A stretch of DNA of 64,000 nucleotides, from the NCBI RefSeq assembly GCF_040802235.1, contig NC_133160.1:95376660-95440659 (forward strand), given 5' to 3'. Both the position numbers and the translations under genes were made by a program. The notes under the pieces are model-generated. The model did not search any database and was not told the origin of the DNA. It worked only from the letters and a program-made list of their open reading frames with translations. Below, one piece after another: positions 57,270 to 64,000 of the stretch (the first letter of the stretch is position 1; every line of letters begins with the position of its first letter). The stretch comes from Manis javanica (Eukaryota > Chordata > Mammalia > Pholidota > Manidae).

Positions 57270-57650
57270 GACATCCAGACATTAAAAGACAAATACCATA
57301 TGATTTCAATTATATGCACCAAAACAAGCAAAACAAAAATAGGCTCATAAACACAGGCAACAAACTGGTGGTTGCCAGAGGGGAGGGAGCCAGGAGATGG
57401 GTGAAACAGGTGAAGGGGCTAAAGAGGTACAAACTCCCAGTTATAAAATACGTAAGTCATGGGGATGAAAGTACAGCATAGGGAATATAATCAATAATAT
57501 TGCAATGTCTTTTTAGGATGATTGGAAGGTAACTACACTTACCATGGTGAGCATTTCACAAAGTATGTAATTGTTGAATCACTGTTGTACACCAGAAACC
57601 AATATAGTTTTGTATGTCAATTAACTTTAATAAAAACATTGAAAGCCCCC
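57270..57650 (+). repeat. L1 3' end
   Basis: GGTGGTTGCCAGAGGGGAGG, GGGAATATAATCAATAATAT, CACTTACCATGGTGAGCATT and TTGTATGTCAATTAACTTTA, a 5'-truncated L1 with the 3' UTR type common in laurasiatherian genomes. Confidence 0.8.
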
Positions 57651-57706
57651 CAAAACAGGGCTGATATCAAGAACACTAATGCTCCCCCCTAAAAGAAAAA
57701 AGACAA

Positions 57707-58829
57707 TATTCATCATATCATTGATAAGTTTTCACAAATGCCTAGGGTACCTAACTGGTTTTCTTGTTTTCACTGGATATGACTGGTAATTGTAGGTCTG
57801 CTTTTGTTATGTAGCTGTATTCCTATTATGTTAATGTATGTGCACAATTTAATTAGTAGTTTAAAACCTATACATGCTTATGTTACTCTACAAGAAGATA
57901 TGTCAAAGAAATAATCGATCTTCCCATGTTTTCTTCTGTCTGCTACTTCTATAGCTTTTCTTCTTCCTTCCTAATTACAACCCTTTAGTAGATTTCGTGC
58001 CTCATATAGAAAATTACCGAGTATCATAATTCTTCCAAGTGGTAAAGATACCTCAAGACAAATGCTGGGCATAGAAGCCACAGGGCATAAATCTGCAAAG
58101 AAGTAAAAAGCTAACCTTTTCAAAGAATATTGCTTCTCTCTCACTTACCAACTTTACATTTCCCTGTATGGCCCCGGAAGATGACTGGTTAGCCAGAGAC
58201 GGGTAAGATTCCTCAAGGGAGGAACAACCTAAGACAGGCACAGTCGCAGGGGGGCCATCAGGAGAGAAATTGGGGACCAACAGAGGGGAGGCTTAGAACC
58301 TCACCCCCCCTTTTTTGAGAGAAATCTGCATCCGTGGATGTTCCTGTTGCCCTAGTCTAGCTTGGATTAATACTTAGTCTATAGGCACAGACCTGATCAT
58401 CTACATTTGCCCTCTTACAGCACTAAATTATGTTTTCTACCTTTATCTTGCATCTACCTACCACTTCAGCATTTTATTAAAATAATAATAATAAGGGAGA
58501 AATGTGGGATTCACATATAAATTAAGTATAAAAATCAAACGAATAATCATACCTGACTTGATTGTTTATAGTTCATGATGCATGATCAAAACCGAAAGTT
58601 TCTGTGATACGACTGCCCTTGCACTGTTCACCATGTAAGAATTTATTCACCATGTAAGAACTTGTTCACCATGTAAGAACCTGTTCGTTATGCTTCAGAA
58701 GATTGGAGACTGTTGAGAAATAGGCTTGGGGTTGATTAATGACTGTGCATTGAGTCCCCTATACAGAATTTTATTGTTGTTAACAACCATTTGATCAATA
58801 AATGAGAGATGCCCTCTCAAAAAAAAAAA
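57707..58829 (+). mobile_element. 1.1-kb polyadenylated retro-insertion of unknown family
   Basis: A body of about 1.1 kb ends AATAAATGAGAGATGCCCTC followed by an A run. It is flanked by a perfect 16-bp duplication AAAAGAAAAAAGACAA (57691-57706 and 58830-58845). The left copy follows CCCCCCT, so the nick site resembles the L1 endonuclease T/A junction. There is no long open frame on the plus strand. A 75-codon minus frame at 58053-58280 is not supported as coding. Near the 3' end three similar units built on CACCATGTAAGAA stand in tandem (about 58630-58680). Confidence 0.8.
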
Positions 58830-58849
58830 AAAAGAAAAAAGACAAATGT

Positions 58850-60585
58850 TTACATCCCTAACACGACAGAAGTCATATGTGAGGTTTTCTGGTGTGAAAA
58901 ACAAGTGGCTCAGCTGCAAGGAGTGTTCCTGTTATAAACACTGAAGCTAATGTACTTATATAAATAACTGGGCTACATCAAAGTGACATTCTGGCACTCT
59001 TGCAGAGATAAAGTAATATAGTTCAGCATCTCAGAGAATATGTTCACAAAGGTATGGTAGCAATTTTACACATACTAAATTGGGCTGCAGTGATGGCAAC
59101 ACACTTGCGTATTATCGTGTCACAGCCACACTCTCTCCTCTGCCCCTTCCCCAACCATCTCAGACAGATGGTGGCCAAGAGCAGCACAGAATCTGTTCAT
59201 TTTGTCTGTCAAGATCCTTATGTTACAAGCATAAACAACAATCTACTTTTCATAATCCATGCATGAAATCATATCCAGTAGAAATAGAGAGGATTTAAAC
59301 TTAAGCCAAGATCTAGGATCAGAGGAAAGCACATTCTAGAGAGGTTTGTGCAAATTTTATTAAATGGAATCAAGGATTTTTTAATTCAGTGATTAAAAGC
59401 AAAACTGGAAAGATTAAACTATTATCATTTCTCTAAGCAGTAGAGAATGCTGGTATGTATGCCATTAAGAACTGGAACAGGTGCGCCCAAGGCTGAGTAT
59501 CAAGTATTTCCGCAACTTTGGAAGGTTAGTTTCTTCCATTAGCAACCAGTCTTTCAACTCTAAGAACCCAGATTAAACTGGATCTAGAGGGTCTTAATTA
59601 AAGTGAGTGTGGGGACTTAGATTAGGTCCAGTTCTCTTTTTGTTGCATCACACATCATCAAAATGTGGGACACACAGACATGCCTTTTTCTCCTGCCCAA
59701 CTGACTTTACACAGAAAACTTAAATTTGGTCAGAGTTATAAGCAAAAGTAATCTGGTTTGCAACTTGCAGATAAAGATATGAGATCTTAAAATAACTGGT
59801 TCTGACATCATCCAATTAAAATTTGACAAATGATTTACTTTTCACTTATACATAGGATTTTCTAAGTAATCTCAGTATCACCACTCCAATTTCTAATTTT
59901 ATAATGGGGAGACAAGTCCATGCTTTAATTGAGGGTGGTCAATGTGCTTCATGTTAAAAAAAGAGAGAGTGAAAGAGGAGGGAGAGGAAGGGTGAAGGGG
60001 AGTAATAAAGAAAAAGAAACAAAAAGGAAAAAAACTCAGATAAAATACTTTAAAAAGCAAAAACAAATCTTTGGCATGATTAAGGACCTCAGGAACAGGA
60101 TCACTGGTGAACGTGCACAGACTCTAGGCTAAGAATTTATTTAAAATATTAAGCTTGTAGAAGTTTGCTTGTATTTGGATGAGAAAACTGTAAGGACATA
60201 ATAACATTAAAATTATTTATATTCACATTATATCTAGAGCTCTGACATATGAAACTCAAATGGATGTGGCTTTTACCATTTTCCCACCAATTTTCATCTT
60301 TTTATGTAAGTGAGAAAGCAGCCTATTCTCAGAAATAAAGGAGAAAGGTACTTCAGGTTTGAGTTGCTCAGATAAAAAGAACTGTTTTAATGTTAAGTAA
60401 AAACACTGAAGCAGAAAGGGAAAGAAATTTATACCTGGGACACTCCTTACATTTCTACTACTCATTCTCTAGGATAGCACTCTCAATTAGTCATTAGATC
60501 TCTGACATAAACAAAACTTTATCATCATTATCCAAAGTTACATTTGACTTTCACATCTTTTAAAAGCAGAAAACACTGCTCAGCT
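58850..60585. other. PDLIM5 intron, no feature recognised
   Basis: AT-rich with a purine-rich stretch at 59955-60030 (AG/GAAA-rich). No repeat or gene assigned. Confidence 0.45.
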
Positions 60586-60589
60586 ATTT

Positions 60590-60845
60590 TACGGAGGTAG
60601 CAGTATATCTAGCATAATGACTAGTGTTAACATATACTTGCATTTCTAGTTCTGCTAATTTCTAGCTGTGTGAACTTAAAAATGTCATCTTCCTGAGTCT
60701 TAGTTTTCCTCATCTGTAGAACAATAGCAATAACAGCTACCTCAATCTGTGAGAGGGCTAAATGAGGCAGTGTAAGTAAAGTGCTCACGTACAGTTCCTC
60801 GAATGTGTGAGAAATGCTTCATAAATGGCAATTATTATTACAGTC
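60590..60845 (-). repeat. MIR element
   Basis: GCTGTGTGAACTTAAAAATG, TTAGTTTTCCTCATCTGTAG, GAGGGCTAAATGAGGCAGTG and TGTGAGAAATGCTTCATAAA, a well-kept inverse MIR. Confidence 0.8.
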
Positions 60846-61130
60846 TGAAATAAGATCTTACACAGTTAAAAAAGTAAAGTATCCACTCAGTCAACAACTA
60901 CTTACTACTGTTTCAGATGTAGGTACTTCTAGGTACTCTTCTGGTATGAAAGATAAAACCAAGAATAAGATACCTGCCCCAAAAGACTGTATCTTCTTTT
61001 ACAGGTGATGTTTACAAGCAAATAGGCAGCAGAGTGCCTTAGCTATTAAGGGTGTTCACAACCCCCAATAAAGTTTGTATCTACTGTACAGAATTATCAA
61101 GCATAATTTTTCTTATCCTATGGTACAAAT

Positions 61131-61349
61131 TTAGGGTTAGCAGTTTTTTTCTATAAATGGCCAGAGAGTAAATACTTTAGGTTTTGTAGGTCATATGGTT
61201 TATGTTGCAGCTACTCAACTCATCATTGCAGCATGAGAGGAGCCAGTCAACATGCAAAAAAATGAGTATGGCTGAACTCCAATATAACTTTATTCCCCGA
61301 AACAGGTGGTGGGCCAGATGTGACCAAGGGTCACAGTTTGTCAACCCCT
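61131..61349 (+). repeat. hAT-type non-autonomous DNA transposon
   Basis: Starts AGGGTTAGCAG and ends TTTGTCAACCCCT, inverted ends of the same short sequence. In between are GGCCAGAGAGTAAATACTTT and CTGAACTCCAATATAACTTT, the pattern of a widespread mammalian MER element. Exact family not assigned. Confidence 0.6.
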
Positions 61350-61354
61350 ATTTT

Positions 61355-64000
61355 AAACCATATCTTTTAATAAATAATAATTCTTTATGAAAGCATATAT
61401 GAATAAGTCCAGATATCTTCCCTTATAAAAGGTTTAGTATTTTAATCTCAGGATGAAAGGAAAATGGGGAGAAAGAAGAGCTTTCACAACTGCACACTTG
61501 CATCAGCACTGGAAAGCTTCTGACATGGAAATAAATTCCAATAAGAGGATATTTAGAAGAAAAGAAAGAAGGCAGTTAACAGTAGTTACTTTTATTTTTT
61601 CCTAGCTGAGAGTCATGGCTTGAAACAAAAATCTACTTGTTCTGTAAAGAGACAGAGCATATTTAGATGTTTTACACCAGTTTTCACAATGGAAAAGCTA
61701 CAGTCAGGCCTTTACGGCAAGTGGACTGTTTCAGTTTAATGATGTCAGAATGTAGGGGAGCAGATGGCAGTAAAACATTAGAAGAGATGCAGCATATGCA
61801 CTGGTAGCAGTTTACTTATTCATATAAAAATTTTAAAATGGAACCAATAAATCTACCCATCTTAGCTAAGCAAATCTAGTTACCTCGATTTATTACTGCA
61901 ATGTAAAGCCTACAATGAAATTTGGGATGGTTGTAGAAACAGTAATTTCCTTTCTCACCCCTATCTCCTTTGGACTTCAAATAAAAGATAGAATTTACAT
62001 CCACTTTTAAATGAGATGCACATCATTCAGTCTTTGATCTAATCAGATCTCACAAATATATCTGAATTCTCCTTGGGAAAAAAGCAAATAATATAACAGA
62101 TCTCTCCAAAGTTCTGTCCATAATGAGTAAGCAACTTTTACTTTATTGCTAACACGCAGCAAATGCTAGAGGCAGGGTATGATGGAGGGTCATGTTAACT
62201 AGACTCTTACCTAATTTTTTCAAATAGAGTTCAGATACAAAGATAATGTTGCTGGAAACAGATCTTAGCACTTGTGAGTCAACTAGTTTATCCTTCCTAT
62301 ACAAAGCAAGAATCCTTTCTACACAGTCCTAAGAGATTCAGTACTCTTTAAGTAAATTCACTGATGTTATCTTGTGATACAGGAAACTGTACTATGTAGT
62401 TAATTATAACTGGGTTCAAGTCACTGTAGGACTCGGGACAATTGTTTTTACTTCTCTCAGACTCTGTTGCCTAATTGGTAAAATGATACCCATTTAAAAT
62501 TTTATTGACACCTATTGTACATTCTTAATAAAAAGATACTTTTTAAAAAACTGATATAGTCTTATATTAGTTTCAAATTTATAACACAGTGGCTCAACAG
62601 TTCTCTATTATTAAATCCTTACCATCCTCACCACCACTACTACAGCTACTATCTGTCAACATAGGAAGATGATACAGAATCATTAGCTGTATTTTCCATG
62701 CTGTCCTACTATCCCCGTGACCAACCTACATTATAATTGAGAATATAGGATACTTTTAAAAACAAAGCATTATAAAAACATAATTATTACAAGTAGTCAA
62801 TGACGCCTGCCATTTTACTGTCAGATGAGGTTGTCTGCTTCCTTCAAGGCAACCCATTCTATCCCCGACCCCAAATACCCAAATGCAGATGGTGAGTACT
62901 CTCCAAGACAGGATACAACAGAAGCTAAAATTACTTAAATATTCATTTGGAAAGGTAAGTTTGTGTCTTTTTACCTTTTTATTTTGACCAAAAGAAATTT
63001 CCTATGTCCTTAATGACCTTCAAATGATCCCAACTTTTCTATTTACAGCTTACTTGTACCACGCTTCTTCAAAACATTATTTATAGTTTCTGAACAAATC
63101 TCATTATCAGTTATGAACCCTTCCCTTTACTACATTAATGCTGTTTTCATAGACAAAAGCAATTCACTAATAAAAAGCTTATACATATATTACCTGATAT
63201 ATATAAAGGGAATGATGCTGTGAGTAGAATATAGGGAAATTATTTGTTCAGTATGGAGTACCAGAGGTCAAGAATGTCTAATATTAAGTTATAAACTACT
63301 ACTAGGATACTGAGTATGTCATCAGAACATCAACTAAATGTTTTTCCTTTCCTGAGTAAAATGCCTGCCTCCATGGACATATTTAACAAAAGTAAAAAAA
63401 AAATTTTTTGATCCAATAATTTCTTACCAACATCAGGGTATATAAAAATAAACAGGATGTGTGTGTACACAGAATTAAGGAAAGCATGAAAGTGGCATTA
63501 TTTTAACAAGCTATAAGAAAACAGCAAAAGGAAAAATTTTAGCACAGCTAGAAAACACTACTGTGAAAGAAAATATAATAAAGCCTTTTAATTTCAATGG
63601 TTCTGTGAAATAAAGTTACTGTTTTTTATAGAAAACGTGGCTTAGAGTATCAGCCAATAGTGTGTAACTCAATTATTTTTTGAGTAAGGGATTATATTAT
63701 TTATTACTGCTAATTGTAATATTAATATATTTAGGTATCATTACAAAGACTTTCAAAATCAGCATATTTTAAGAGTGAGAAAGAAGAAACTTATGATAAA
63801 TGAAAAAATTATTAGCCTCTATATGGACTTAAGTGTTCTGAACTACATACAGTAACATGAGTATTTAATTTTTGACCAATGGGACTCTATAGAATTTTTC
63901 TTCTTTTGTCTTCAAAGAAGGCCCCTTTCCATATCAATGTTTATTTCAATGACAACAGAGTACAAGTGCTTCCTGCAAAGGCTAGCAATGCAGTGAGGAT
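61355..64000. other. PDLIM5 intron to the window end, mostly unassigned
   Basis: AT-rich. A MIR-like fragment at about 62380-62500 (CTGGGTTCAAGTCACTGTAG, TAAAATGATACCCATTT). No further PDLIM5 exon found up to 64000. Confidence 0.45.

Larger units (their letters stand above)
14305..64000 (-). other. PDLIM5: PDLIM5 locus, 3' half of the gene
   Basis: Five exons on the minus strand reproduce the LIM-domain half of PDLIM5/ENH, a PDZ-LIM scaffold. In the known family it tethers protein kinase C isoforms and channels to the actin/Z-disc cytoskeleton. Exon phases join without conflict: 49025-49199 ends in phase 2, 23846-24026 in phase 0, 21319-21439 in phase 1 and 18882-18997 in phase 0, and 17421-17510 carries the stop. 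Introns in transcript order are 49024-24027 (25 kb), 23845-21440, 21318-18998 and 18881-17511. The PDZ exons and the first linker exons are not in the window, so the gene continues past 64000. About 227 C-terminal residues are encoded here, all without frameshift or internal stop, so the gene looks functional. The lower boundary (about 14.3 kb) is a guess from a polyadenylation signal. Confidence 0.93.

Noticed and set aside
58053-58280. Minus-strand frame with an apparent donor (AAGTTG|GTAAGT) as an extra PDLIM5 exon
   Set aside because: It lies wholly inside the polyadenylated insert bounded by the target duplication, and its translation does not resemble the PDLIM5 linker.

Overview
This is mammalian nuclear DNA. 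It is AT-rich and intron-dominated, with MIR, L2, L1, MER5-type, MaLR and ERVL repeats of the kinds shared by placental mammals. There are no Alu, B1/B2, BovB or PRE1 elements, no full CAN-SINE and no horse ERE copies. Together with an L1 3' end of the type common in Laurasiatheria, this suggests a laurasiatherian whose genome is poor in lineage SINEs. I lean towards a pangolin, but the species call is weak.

The only host protein-coding gene I can support is PDLIM5 (Enigma homolog, ENH) on the minus strand. Five coding exons are present with canonical splice signals and consistent phases: 49025-49199, 23846-24026, 21319-21439, 18882-18997 and 17421-17510. They encode the linker before the LIM region and all three C-terminal LIM domains through the stop codon. 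The PDZ-encoding 5' half lies beyond position 64000. The 3' UTR runs down from 17420, possibly to about 14.3 kb. Everything below that appears intergenic and holds solo LTRs and a degenerate minus-strand ERVL provirus (6.6-11.7 kb).

The 25-kb intron between the first two exons present here is the accessory part of the window. It carries a plus-strand class I (gammaretrovirus-like) provirus at 28553-36060, antisense to PDLIM5. This provirus has two 249-bp LTRs identical at every base, a perfect 5-bp target duplication, a tRNA-Phe-type primer site and a polypurine tract. Its gag is interrupted, its pol is truncated (no RNase H active core or integrase), and its env frame is long with two stops. 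Identical LTRs mean a recent insertion, while missing enzymes and many stops mean it could not have moved itself. Odd internal features include a tRNA-Lys-like segment in gag, a 153-bp triplication in the reverse transcriptase region and a duplicated leader. Immediately downstream is an old plus-strand ERVL provirus (36123-41866), then MaLR and L1 debris.

The upstream intron (49.2-64 kb) contains ancient L2, MIR and MaLR repeats. It also holds an unclassified 1.1-kb polyadenylated insertion flanked by a 16-bp target duplication (57707-58829), the hallmark of L1-machinery retrotransposition.
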